A DNA stretch of 42,039 nucleotides from Candidatus Helarchaeota archaeon. Its GTDB lineage: Archaea; Asgardarchaeota; Lokiarchaeia; Helarchaeales; RDOG01. The position numbers were made by a program, and so were the translations under genes. The stretch covers positions 1-42,039 of the forward strand of contig JALGVI010000047.1 of assembly GCA_029838215.1 (NCBI GenBank). The letters run 5' to 3'. Below, piece after piece: positions 17,248 to 25,515 of the stretch (position 1 is its first letter; each line of letters opens with the position of its first letter). Below the pieces are notes generated by a model. That model was given only the letters and a program-made list of their open reading frames with translations. It made no database searches and had not been told where the DNA came from.

Positions 17248-18231
17248 ATGATTCAGAAAATATTCATCACTAGAGAATTGATGCCGGAAAGCATCAAATT
17301 AATTCGCGAGGCTTTCCCCTCAGCTCAAATAAAAATACAGCCTGAATCCGAAATTTTAACACCCGACAAGTTAAGAGAAGAAATCAAAGATACCGATGGA
17401 CTGCTCTGTACGTTGAGAGAGAAAATTTCGGCAGATTTGTTGGAAAATGCACCCAGACTCAAAGTAATCAGTAATTATGCTGTTGGCTTTGATAACATAG
17501 ACATTAAAGCCGCAACCACACGAGGCATCATGGTAACCAACACTCCTGATGTATTAACAGATGCCACTGCGGATTTAACAATGGCACTTTTACTGGTTAC
17601 TGCAAGGAGAATCATCGAAGCCGAAGATTACTTGCGTTCAAGTCAATGGAAACGTTGGTCCCCTTTGCTCCTCTGTGGAACCGAACTTGCAGGAAAAACA
17701 TTGGGAATCATTGGACTTGGAAGAATCGGAAGTGCAGTCGCAAGAAGAGCTCGTGGTTTTAAATTTGATTTAGTATATCATTCACGGACACGAAAGCCTC
17801 ATTTAGAAACAGAATTGAAAATGAAATACCTGTCATTAACCGAATTATTAAAGCAATCTGATTTCATCAGCTTGCACGTGCCCCTAACACCAGAGACAAA
17901 ACATCTTATAGATGAAGATGAGTTTAACTTGATGAAACCAACCTGCATCTTGATAAATACGGCACGTGGAGCAGTCATCAATGAAGCAGCTCTTGTCGAT
18001 GCACTAAAAAAAGGGAAAATACACGCCGCAGGATTGGATGTCTATGAAAAAGAACCAATTTCCACGGACAATCCGATTTTGTCTCTCTCAAACGTGATCG
18101 CATTGCCTCATATCGGTTCTGCAACGATAGAAACTCGAACGATGATGGCAATAATCGCTGCTAAAAACCTCATTTTGGCATTAAAAGGGGAGAAACCAAT
18201 AAGCCTCATCAATGCAGAATTGCTTACTTGA
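17248..18231 (+). CDS. D-isomer-specific 2-hydroxyacid dehydrogenase
   Basis: NAD(P)H-dependent reductase of the glyoxylate/hydroxypyruvate or phosphoglycerate dehydrogenase family, 327 residues from the ATG at 17248, which matches the family length. An upstream in-frame ATG at 17173 would add 25 hydrophobic residues and overlap the ferredoxin gene. Key elements are the dinucleotide motif TLGIIGLGRIGSAVARRA, the catalytic Arg in NTARGAVINEAALV, the Glu in DVYEKEP, and the catalytic His in LPHIGSAT. There is no C-terminal ACT domain, so glyoxylate or hydroxypyruvate reduction is more likely than serine synthesis. Confidence 0.88.
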   Translation: MIQKIFITRELMPESIKLIREAFPSAQIKIQPESEILTPDKLREEIKDTDGLLCTLREKISADLLENAPRLKVISNYAVGFDNIDIKAATTRGIMVTNTPDVLTDATADLTMALLLVTARRIIEAEDYLRSSQWKRWSPLLLCGTELAGKTLGIIGLGRIGSAVARRARGFKFDLVYHSRTRKPHLETELKMKYLSLTELLKQSDFISLHVPLTPETKHLIDEDEFNLMKPTCILINTARGAVINEAALVDALKKGKIHAAGLDVYEKEPISTDNPILSLSNVIALPHIGSATIETRTMMAIIAAKNLILALKGEKPISLINAELLT

Positions 18232-18260
18232 AATTAAATGGAAAAAAGAATTTTCCACGG

Positions 18261-19049
18261 TTAAATTCCAATCATTTTTCGTGCTTCAGAAGGCGTGGCG
18301 ACTTCCCTTCCCAGACTCTTGCAAATCTTCACCCAATGCGAAACGATTTCTGCATTATCCCTCGCGGGATTACCTTCCTTGATGTAAGGATAATCTTCGG
18401 TTCCGACACGGATGTGCCCTCCCTCCAAAATCGCAAGCGTGCAGATCTTGACCTGTTCTGGACCCATTATGCTCACGGTGTGAAGAGAATCTTCAGGAAA
18501 ATACTTTTTGCGGAGAAAATACTCATCAGGATCTGCGGGAGACCAAGCTCCACCGGGCCAATTAAAAAAAACAGAAAGAAAATGAGGTCCTTTTATCAGC
18601 CCTTTTTTTATCAATTGGTTCAGATTCCAAATAGCGCCATGATTCCAAACCTCCCACTCAGGTTTTATGCCAGTTTCATTACAAATCTTGCAATATTCCT
18701 CAAGTTCTGCTCGTGGATGCAACCGATTTAGTTCGACATTCGTAAAACATTCATCATGATGCGTGAGAATAATGGAAACCATGTCTGGTTTTGAATCAAA
18801 TAGCGGTTTGCGCTTAGATACCGGATCACTTGACATCCCAGCTTGAATGATGATGTCGCACCGATCTCTTATGCCTTCAACAATTTCTTTTTCTTTACCA
18901 GCAATCAAGTGAACATGAGCAATGCTCGCCCCTGCTTCATATCCTTTTACAACAGTATCAATTAATTCTTTGGTAGAAGTTGGCCAATTCCTGACATCAG
19001 GATATATCCAAGAATTGGCTAAAGTCATTGTTAATATCAATTTATCCAC
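18261..19049 (-). CDS. Beta-keto acid cleavage enzyme family (BKACE, DUF849)
   Basis: 262 residues. Members condense a beta-keto acid with acetyl-CoA on a Zn-bound TIM barrel to give acetoacetate and a new CoA ester; the founder is Kce of lysine fermentation. The Zn ligands HVH are in IAHVHL near residue 46, and the C-terminal segment GGHIRVGTED carries the conserved Arg and Glu. MTLANSW at the N-terminus replaces the more common CALTGA type. The protein is slightly shorter than typical (about 270-310). No lysine-fermentation gene is adjacent, so the substrate is open. It converges with the dehydrogenase gene. Confidence 0.85.
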   Translation of the reverse strand: MDKLILTMTLANSWIYPDVRNWPTSTKELIDTVVKGYEAGASIAHVHLIAGKEKEIVEGIRDRCDIIIQAGMSSDPVSKRKPLFDSKPDMVSIILTHHDECFTNVELNRLHPRAELEEYCKICNETGIKPEWEVWNHGAIWNLNQLIKKGLIKGPHFLSVFFNWPGGAWSPADPDEYFLRKKYFPEDSLHTVSIMGPEQVKICTLAILEGGHIRVGTEDYPYIKEGNPARDNAEIVSHWVKICKSLGREVATPSEARKMIGI

Positions 19050-19221
19050 GATAAATTACACCATCCTTTTCAATCATGGAAGTAAAAAACATGAGATTAA
19101 CGTCCAGAAATCCAAACAATTTCATGAATTCTTCCATTCAATAAACCATTCTTTAAAATCATTATTATTTGCTAATTAAATCTCACGGATCTGCTATTTA
19201 TTTTTTTATATAATCGGCGAA

Positions 19222-19232
19222 ATTTAAATTAT
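19222..19232 (+). promoter_or_regulatory. TATA box of the longin-GTPase gene
   Basis: TTTAAATTATA after GGCGAAA (BRE-like) predicts transcription start near 19252, about 40 nt before the coding start. Confidence 0.4.
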
Positions 19233-19288
19233 ATATTAAAGGATGGATTTCTTAGAAAAATATTCAGGACTTATCGGTTACAGATCTG

Positions 19289-20455
19289 GTGAAACAAATG
19301 ATTCGCGATGTTTTCATTGTCAAAAAGGGCGGTTTATTGCTATATCATCAAAACATAAATGCAAATAAGAATAAAAATTTCTCGAAAATGAGTAAGGATT
19401 TAATCTCAGGCTTTCTGCACTCTTTATTATCATTCTCGAAAGAAATCGGTTCGAGAAATATTGAATGCATCATCATGTATGACCTCAAATTCGTGTATGG
19501 TGATTTCGACAAGATTGTCGTGATTTTTTGCATTGACAAGCACGATTCCACGGAAAAAGTCCTGAAAAAAATACATCGCGTGGCTGAAGCCTTTCTAATG
19601 AAATATCACGAAATAATTCATCATCCAACAAAGGCCTTACGGGTTTCCCTTTACAGGGATTTCGAAACAGATCTAAATCTTGCCATCAAATCTACGATAA
19701 AAATCATTTTATTGGGTGAGTCGGGTGTCGGCAAGACAACGATGTTCAAGTTACTCAAGGGAGACGAAATACCGATTCAACACCTACCAACAATGGGACC
19801 GACTATTAATGAAATAAAACTCGCAGGGGATGTCCAGATGGTTGTTTGGGACACTCCCGGTCAGAGACTTTATCACAATATTTGGTCGGAGTTTCTCTTG
19901 GGTGCCGACATCATATTCTTAGTTACAGATTCTAAGGCAGATAACGTAAGCGAAACAAAGAACATTTATACCCGATATATTCTGAAGGGAGAAGAAAACA
20001 CGCATTGGTATTGCATTGCAAACAAGCAGGATCTTCCCGATGCCTTGAAACCAGATGAAATCAAAAATTTAGTTGGAGTCCCGACATTTGGAATGATTGC
20101 CATTGATAATTCACCAGATAATCGTAAGAACTTTGAAAACATGCTGAAAAAAGTAATAAGTGAGAAAATAGGGCAAGATATTTTACAAATGGAAGAAAAA
20201 ATTTCGGATGAAAAAAATCTTACATCAATTATCGAGCAAATTGAACGATTGAAAGAACACGGACTACAACACTTCGACTTATCAGATCCTATGCTTTGGT
20301 CAATGAATTTCTGGATTGATAAATTGAAAAATTACGTGTTTCCACAATTAAGCTCGGATGACCTTAAGATTTTAGTTGAAACCAGAAAAGAATGGTTAGA
20401 AAAGATTCGAAGTCGGATTAGTGAAACAGAGAAACCTGATGAAATCTCAGCGTGA
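19289..20455 (+). CDS. Longin-like domain fused to Arf/Ras-type small GTPase
   Basis: 388 residues in three parts. Residues 1-115 look like a longin or roadblock-type alpha/beta module, starting RDVFIVKKGGLLLYHQNI and containing IIMYDLKFVYG. Residues 135-310 are a small GTPase: G1 GESGVGKTT (143-151), G3 WDTPGQ (187-192) and G4 NKQD (245-248). The WDTPGQ and NKQD forms are nearest to the Arf/SRbeta group. Residues 310-388 are an alpha-helical tail without a Cys lipidation box. Eukaryotic longin proteins act in vesicle traffic, and Asgard archaea are rich in longins and small GTPases, usually as separate proteins. The start is GTG at 19289 or ATG at 19298; neither has a clear ribosome site. 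Membrane or GTP-switch function is inferred. Confidence 0.8.
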   Translation: MKQMIRDVFIVKKGGLLLYHQNINANKNKNFSKMSKDLISGFLHSLLSFSKEIGSRNIECIIMYDLKFVYGDFDKIVVIFCIDKHDSTEKVLKKIHRVAEAFLMKYHEIIHHPTKALRVSLYRDFETDLNLAIKSTIKIILLGESGVGKTTMFKLLKGDEIPIQHLPTMGPTINEIKLAGDVQMVVWDTPGQRLYHNIWSEFLLGADIIFLVTDSKADNVSETKNIYTRYILKGEENTHWYCIANKQDLPDALKPDEIKNLVGVPTFGMIAIDNSPDNRKNFENMLKKVISEKIGQDILQMEEKISDEKNLTSIIEQIERLKEHGLQHFDLSDPMLWSMNFWIDKLKNYVFPQLSSDDLKILVETRKEWLEKIRSRISETEKPDEISA

Positions 20456-20479
20456 AGATGAAATTAATCTCTTTTTTTA

Positions 20480-21637
20480 TCACCATCCAAGCTGTTCCCA
20501 CGGTACCAACCATGGGAGGTTTCTATCCTTGATCCCTTGAAAAACATCTTTAAACTCAGGGCTAATTGGACGAATCATGTATAGGGATTTGATTGGCGCA
20601 ACGAAATAGCCGCCGGCTTGGAGAAGATTTTTCACGGGTAAGTCATTTTTAAAAAATAACGTCAAGATCCATCCTGTTCTTAAAATATTGATGGCGATTT
20701 GTTCAAGTTTTCTCAAGATGGCTAAGCCAATACCTTGTCTTCGATGGTTCTTATCAACAAAAATTTCGTGAATGGTTGCAAAACGTGTCTTTTTCTTCGG
20801 ATTTAACATGACAATCGATTTTTTACTGATGGTTCCACCACCCACGATTTGCCCATCCAATCTTGCGATGACGCATAGTCCCTTGTAATCAATTGGGCGA
20901 TTCAGACGCAACCACGTGAAATATTTTCGATCATATGGATGAAAAGAAACTCGTTCTGTATAGCAGCGATTTAGACAATCGATGAATTCATCAGATACGG
21001 CATCCACTATTTGAAATTCTAATTTTTTGGATTTTAAACGCAATCTTGAAAGCGATTTTAAGACTTGTAGCGGATATAAACCCGTAAAAATGGGACTTGC
21101 GATCGTGGCTTCCCGAAAAACATGTGGAACGTGAAGGATTTTAAACCCGAATATCAAGACAATCGAGCGTGAATTCACGTATCCCAAACGTTCATAGACT
21201 CTACGTGCATGATAATTAGGGGCCGCCGTTAGAATGCTTAAATCCGCATTAATTTCATCATCCATGTAATTGATGGCGTTTTGCATCAGCGTTGAACCAA
21301 TTCCACGCTTTTCAAGACCTGGGCAAGTCGCCACTTCATCAATTCCGGCTGCCTTGAACGTTGTTCCATTAAATTGCATCAGGCGAGTAGTGCACAACGT
21401 TGACCCCACGATTTTACCATCGTGTAGAGCGAAAAAATAACCGCGTGGATCATAAAACGGTCTTTTCTCACCATATTTATAATCGAACCACTCCCGAGAC
21501 ATAGGGGAGCCCATGTTATTCACGCGAAATGCAAGATTATAGACCTTTTGAAATTCAAATTTATCACGTTCTGTCAAATATGTTCGATATTGAATTTTCA
21601 AGCACTGAACACCATTTATTATCGATTTGCAAGTCAT
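20480..21637 (-). CDS. Tandem GNAT acetyltransferase
   Basis: 385 residues with two GNAT domains. The first (about 15-165) has the acetyl-CoA loop RGIGSTLMQNA and YHARRVYERLGYV, with an Eis/GCN5-like DEVATCPGLEKRG lead-in. The second (about 210-370) has RRQGIGLAILRKLEQ and NLLQAGGYFV. The acceptor is unknown. Its start overlaps the stop of the HEAT-repeat gene by 4 bp (ATGA), so the two are translationally coupled and may form a complex. Confidence 0.8.
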   Translation of the reverse strand: MTCKSIINGVQCLKIQYRTYLTERDKFEFQKVYNLAFRVNNMGSPMSREWFDYKYGEKRPFYDPRGYFFALHDGKIVGSTLCTTRLMQFNGTTFKAAGIDEVATCPGLEKRGIGSTLMQNAINYMDDEINADLSILTAAPNYHARRVYERLGYVNSRSIVLIFGFKILHVPHVFREATIASPIFTGLYPLQVLKSLSRLRLKSKKLEFQIVDAVSDEFIDCLNRCYTERVSFHPYDRKYFTWLRLNRPIDYKGLCVIARLDGQIVGGGTISKKSIVMLNPKKKTRFATIHEIFVDKNHRRQGIGLAILRKLEQIAINILRTGWILTLFFKNDLPVKNLLQAGGYFVAPIKSLYMIRPISPEFKDVFQGIKDRNLPWLVPWEQLGW

Positions 21638-22377
21638 TCATGTTTTTGAAAATCGTTCAACTTGTCTAACACGCGTTCGGCATTTAATCTTGTTGCCTCT
21701 TCATGATTCAATAATCCTTGCAATCTCTTTACGTGATAATCAGTAAAAAAATACACTGTTTGTTCGAGCATTTCTACTGCGGCTTCACTTACAGTGAATT
21801 CGCCTTCGAGGGTTTCGCCAGCATAAGAATGGTCAGAAAGGTCACCGATCCGGGTCGATATTATGGGATCAAGTAAGTTTTTAATTTTTTCTAATTGCTC
21901 AGTGGACAAATTCGAGTGAAATTGACTTAATAGAGAAATGATCTTCCCTTTCACGCGACCCCTTTGTCGAGGAAACTCAGAAATTAAAAAATCAATGATT
22001 TTTTCGGCAGGAAATGTCCCTAATTTGTCAAATAACACGACACGGACTTGCAAGTCATCATCTTGACTCAATTTTTTGAGGCATTCCAGCACTTCATCAG
22101 TCTTGAATTCAGCCAATCCTTGGATGATACCAAGTCTGGTCTCGCTATCAGAGTAAGAACAAGCCTTTATCAATGGTCTTATCGCCTTTTCATCACCCAA
22201 ATGACCCAATGCTATTGCAGCATATTTTCTAACGTGTGAATCGTCATCATCTAATGTTTTTATTAAGACATCTAAGGACCGCTCGCTTTTTATACCCCCT
22301 AATCTTGTAATTGCCTGAATACGTTCGCTGAAATCCTCTGAATTCAATTTCTCTAAGATCTCGTTGATATCAGTCAT
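21634..22377 (-). CDS. HEAT-repeat (PBS-lyase-type) protein
   Basis: 247 residues. At least four HEAT-like repeats of about 31 residues are visible: ERIQAITRLGGIKSERSLDV, SHVRKYAAIALGHLGDEKAI, SETRLGIIQGLAEFKTDEVL and LQVRVVLFDKLGTFPAEKI. An acidic, less repetitive C-terminal part follows. Such scaffolds bind other proteins. The ATG at 22377 is chosen over 22398 because GGGGA lies 5-9 nt upstream of it. It is coupled to the GNAT gene by a 4-bp overlap, suggesting it presents substrates to, or regulates, that enzyme; this is an inference. Confidence 0.78.
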   Translation of the reverse strand: MTDINEILEKLNSEDFSERIQAITRLGGIKSERSLDVLIKTLDDDDSHVRKYAAIALGHLGDEKAIRPLIKACSYSDSETRLGIIQGLAEFKTDEVLECLKKLSQDDDLQVRVVLFDKLGTFPAEKIIDFLISEFPRQRGRVKGKIISLLSQFHSNLSTEQLEKIKNLLDPIISTRIGDLSDHSYAGETLEGEFTVSEAAVEMLEQTVYFFTDYHVKRLQGLLNHEEATRLNAERVLDKLNDFQKHE

Positions 22378-22543
22378 AAAAATCCCCGAATTCATCAATA
22401 GATTAGAAAATTAAAGATCCTAGGTAAAATTTGGAACTGACAGCTTAAAAAAGATTTAGTGACATCTTATAATATCTGCTCGAATTTAGCTTGAAAATTC
22501 TTAAATTTCATCATAATAAACTTGCTGAGGAGTTCGACGATTA

Positions 22544-23749
22544 ATGACACGTGCAAAAATAAACTTGCAGGATGCAAAAATTCTGGTTACAGGAGGAACC
22601 GGTTTTATCGGTAGCCGAGTAATTCGCAAGCTGATTGCAGAAGGCGTTCCTGCACGAAGCATTCGTGTTCTCTATTATCCTGGCTCAATGAAGACAGCAA
22701 TTGAAGATCTTGATGTAGAATTTTTTCCTGCAAACATATTAGACCAAGATCGAGTCGAAGAGGCGGTCAAAGGACGAAATTACGTGTGGCATCTGGTAGG
22801 AAATACTTCATTTGATGGAAAAGCAAAGAAATTTCAATGGTTAATAAATGTTGAGGGAACCAGAAACGTGCTCAATGCATGCCTGAAAGAATCCATCGAG
22901 AAATTGGTATATACCAGCACGTGCAACACGCTTGGCTGTCCTTTTCCCATTGGTAGCTTGGGGGACGAGAAAACAAGTCCTTATATCAGCGAACGACCTG
23001 AAATCGGAAAGGAGGTTCCAAAAAGCCACACGTTTGACTCGCCGGAAGAGGCTCTTGAATTTGCAGATGCCATCCACGAAAATCGGGCATCCAAAAAATG
23101 GTGGAAAAAAATCGGAATAGGATATTTTGATTCAAAATTGGCAGCACAAGAAATTGTCAATAGATACTATAAAGACGAAGGACTTCCCGTAGTGAGCGTA
23201 TTGCCTGGAACAAATTTCGGTCCAGGTGACGAATTCATTGGAAGTGGGCTCTATATTTTGCGAATTCGAAACAATGCCTTGCCGGGCTACACGAAAGGAA
23301 GCGGCAGTCCGCTCGTCCATGTCGATGATCAGGCGACGGGACATTACTTGGCAATGATAAATGGCAAGGTCGGCGAGCGATATTGCATTACGGGTTTCGA
23401 TGAAGACAACCGCACCCAAAAAGACATGTTCGAAATCATTGCAGAAGTAATTCGGGAAAAAGAGCCGAATCGAAAGATAAAAACACCGTCATTAGGGATC
23501 GGGAGAACCATGGGACTCTTTGTTGGAACAATTCTCGATTTCTTCTCGGTATTTCGAAAACAACCTTTTCCGATAGGTCGAGATGCGATCCGAGCAGCAT
23601 GTTTTCTGAGTTTTTATTCTTGTGCAAAAGCACGTAAAGAAATTAAATATTCTCCTTCAAAATCGTTCAGGCAAGCCGTTTCGGAAATGTACGACTATTA
23701 TAAAGAAAGGGGGTATTTAGACATCACGGACAGACGTGAACTGGTCTAA
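22544..23749 (+). CDS. NAD-dependent epimerase/dehydratase (extended SDR)
   Basis: 401 residues. The nucleotide-binding motif is VTGGTGFIGSRVI at about residue 15. YTSTCNTLG carries the catalytic Ser/Thr strand, and YFDSK is the YxxxK catalytic pair. SVLPGTNFGPGDEF is the conserved substrate-side loop, and LVHVDDQATGH follows as in 3-beta-HSD or dihydroflavonol-reductase-like members. About 60 residues are inserted before YFDSK, rich in charged residues. It may act in sugar-nucleotide or isoprenoid/sterol-like metabolism; the substrate is not predictable. The transporter gene starts 16 bp after its stop. Confidence 0.82.
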   Translation: MTRAKINLQDAKILVTGGTGFIGSRVIRKLIAEGVPARSIRVLYYPGSMKTAIEDLDVEFFPANILDQDRVEEAVKGRNYVWHLVGNTSFDGKAKKFQWLINVEGTRNVLNACLKESIEKLVYTSTCNTLGCPFPIGSLGDEKTSPYISERPEIGKEVPKSHTFDSPEEALEFADAIHENRASKKWWKKIGIGYFDSKLAAQEIVNRYYKDEGLPVVSVLPGTNFGPGDEFIGSGLYILRIRNNALPGYTKGSGSPLVHVDDQATGHYLAMINGKVGERYCITGFDEDNRTQKDMFEIIAEVIREKEPNRKIKTPSLGIGRTMGLFVGTILDFFSVFRKQPFPIGRDAIRAACFLSFYSCAKARKEIKYSPSKSFRQAVSEMYDYYKERGYLDITDRRELV

Positions 23750-23765
23750 TTCGGTTGGTAATCTC

Positions 23766-24695
23766 ATGACAGGAATAATCGAATACGGAATAGGGATAAC
23801 GTTTGCGATACTAGCGGGAATAGTCAACAATTTCGGTCTGATATTGCAAAAAAGAGTAGTAAATTCAATTTCCGAAGATCAGAAATTCGGAAAGCAGCTC
23901 GTGAAAAGCCCCCTTTGGATTTTTGGCTTGGGGATGGAATTAGTTTTCGGTTCCATATTTTTCTTCATTTCTGAACTCCTAATAGGTCCCGTGCTCCCAC
24001 CGGGATTGATGGCAACAGGCCTCATCGTTCTCGCACTCGGATCTTCACGATTAAATAAAGAACGGTTGAAAAGATCGGAGTGGCTCGGCATGTGTTTGAT
24101 GATTCTTGCGATTTTTCTCTTGGCTTTTACGGGAATGTCCGTTGGAAGTGAAATCATCAGTTCTTTATTACTGACGGATCTCGCATTTCTCCCAAGAGTC
24201 ATCATTTTCACGATAATTCTCGTGATAATCGCATTATCTTGTCATGTTTTAAGTATAAAAAGCAAGAGATTTCGAGGAATGGCATTGGCAGTTTTCTCAG
24301 GTTTGATGTTCGCAATCTCGAATTTTTGGGTTGGGATTTTCACGGCAGTTCTGACGATTCTTCTGACTCCAATCGGAATCATCATGTTCATAACTTGTTG
24401 CATCGTCCTGATAATGACTAATTATTTGGGAATTTTTAAAATTCAACAGGCTTTTCAGCACGGACAAGCAAGCAATCTCATACCGGTTCAACAGGTTTCC
24501 ATACAAGTAATGCCAATCCCGTATTTCACCGTGATTATCTTGTTAAACATGGTGCTCTTGATAAATTTCATTACAAATCCATATACCCCAATATCAATAC
24601 TTCTACTCGTTTCAGGAATCGCTCTAATAATTGCCGGCTCATTTTTACTTGGAAGGATACAAGCGAAGATGGAGAAGGAAGCAGAAAAGAAATGA
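23766..24695 (+). CDS. DMT-superfamily (NIPA/EamA-like) membrane transporter
   Basis: 309 residues, nine to ten transmembrane helices, very hydrophobic with short loops. The N-terminal ILAGIVNNFGLILQKRVVNS resembles the first helix of NIPA-type magnesium transporters, and NYLGIFKIQQAFQHGQASNL with VSIQVMPIPY matches the second-half signature of that group. Start: the ATG at 23766 is preferred; the GTG at 23736 would overlap the epimerase gene. Substrate specificity (Mg2+ or metabolite) is uncertain. Confidence 0.72.
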   Translation: MTGIIEYGIGITFAILAGIVNNFGLILQKRVVNSISEDQKFGKQLVKSPLWIFGLGMELVFGSIFFFISELLIGPVLPPGLMATGLIVLALGSSRLNKERLKRSEWLGMCLMILAIFLLAFTGMSVGSEIISSLLLTDLAFLPRVIIFTIILVIIALSCHVLSIKSKRFRGMALAVFSGLMFAISNFWVGIFTAVLTILLTPIGIIMFITCCIVLIMTNYLGIFKIQQAFQHGQASNLIPVQQVSIQVMPIPYFTVIILLNMVLLINFITNPYTPISILLLVSGIALIIAGSFLLGRIQAKMEKEAEKK

Positions 24696-24830
24696 TGCCT
24701 TTGGGATGAGCCATCCTTTCGCTAATTTTCCATTGAACTTTCCAATTTTTTCCTAATTATTGGGATTAAATGAAAAATAAGCATTTTGTCGGCTAAGATT
24801 TCCGATTTTTTGAGAATTCGTTTTTAAATT

Positions 24831-24911
24831 CGAAATCTTTAAATAGTTGCGGCTGTGCTATAGTAATACAGTAACACGAAGAATGTGTTCAAAATTGAAA
24901 AAATGAAGGTG
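24831..24911 (+). promoter_or_regulatory. Promoter and ribosome site of the ubiquitin operon
   Basis: CGAAATC (24831-24837, BRE) followed by TTTAAATA (24838-24845, TATA) predicts transcription start near 24868. GAAGGTG at 24905-24911 is the ribosome site for the Ub gene at 24920. No comparable TATA/BRE pair was seen in the short gaps between the following genes, supporting one transcript through 29474. Confidence 0.6.
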
Positions 24912-24919
24912 TTTCAAAA

Positions 24920-25288
24920 ATGGAAGATTTCGATAATGATTTGGACATGGATTTTGATGATGAAGCCCCCATCGTTTCCAAAACGCCAAAAGGTCCCGCG
25001 GCAAATGCAAAAAAGCCACATGAAGCCGAACTTGGAGACCCCTTAAACATTTACTTTAAAACCACAGTTGGTCCAGGCGAAAAAACTCAAAAATTAGTCG
25101 TAAATGAGAAAGCCCCGATATCAGAAGTGAAATACACCTGCGGACAAATCTTTTCACTTGATCCTCAGGATTTTCATTTTTCTGCCGGCGGCATTACGAT
25201 GGAAGAAACAAAAAACTTTGCTGATTATGGCGTAAAGAACGATGAAACCATCTTATTGATCCCCACCAGTACTGCCGGGGGTTTCTAA
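24920..25288 (+). CDS. Ubiquitin-like modifier precursor
   Basis: 122 residues. The first about 40 are an acidic, disordered-looking extension (DFDNDLDMDFDDE). Residues 41-121 fit the ubiquitin beta-grasp: LNIYFKTTVGPGEK for strand 1 and the turn, KAPISEVKYTCGQIF for the helix, then DFHFSAGGITMEE and FADYGVKNDETILLI, which align with the RLIFAGKQLED and LSDYNIQKESTLHLV parts of eukaryotic ubiquitin. It ends STAGGF, a diglycine plus one extra Phe, so it must be trimmed before activation, presumably by the JAMM peptidase encoded downstream. It is first gene of the conjugation operon. Confidence 0.92.
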   Translation: MEDFDNDLDMDFDDEAPIVSKTPKGPAANAKKPHEAELGDPLNIYFKTTVGPGEKTQKLVVNEKAPISEVKYTCGQIFSLDPQDFHFSAGGITMEETKNFADYGVKNDETILLIPTSTAGGF

Positions 25289-25314
25289 TTCCACTTTTTT
25301 TTTGAGGTGAAATC

Positions 25315-25488
25315 ATGGCAGTTAATACCGAACTCCCAAAGTTTGAAGATATCTGGACTCCCATCCACCCAACGGATGAATACAATAGCTTAAAAGAAGA
25401 ATGGGAAGAAGCTCAGAACTGGGTTCGGGATCTAATTGCCAAATGTGAAAAAAAATGTTTAAAAAATTCAGATATTCAAGCATCATGA
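25315..25488 (+). CDS. 57-aa protein inside the ubiquitin operon
   Basis: A short but convincing gene: GAGGTGA at 25304-25310 lies 4 nt before the ATG, and gaps to the Ub and E1 genes are 26 and 27 bp. The product is acidic and Trp-rich for its size: FEDIWTPIHPTDEY, then an amphipathic helix EEWEEAQNWVRDLIAKCEKKC with a CX3C pair. There is no membrane segment. I do not recognise a family. Its position suggests an adaptor, chaperone or inhibitor for the modifier or E1; that is inference only. Confidence 0.75.
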   Translation: MAVNTELPKFEDIWTPIHPTDEYNSLKEEWEEAQNWVRDLIAKCEKKCLKNSDIQAS

Positions 25489-25515
25489 TCATTAAAAATT
25501 CAGGCGTGAGTCAAG

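Noticed and set aside
18228..18731. A 167-codon plus-strand frame
   Set aside because: Fully antisense to the BKACE gene, whose motifs are clear.
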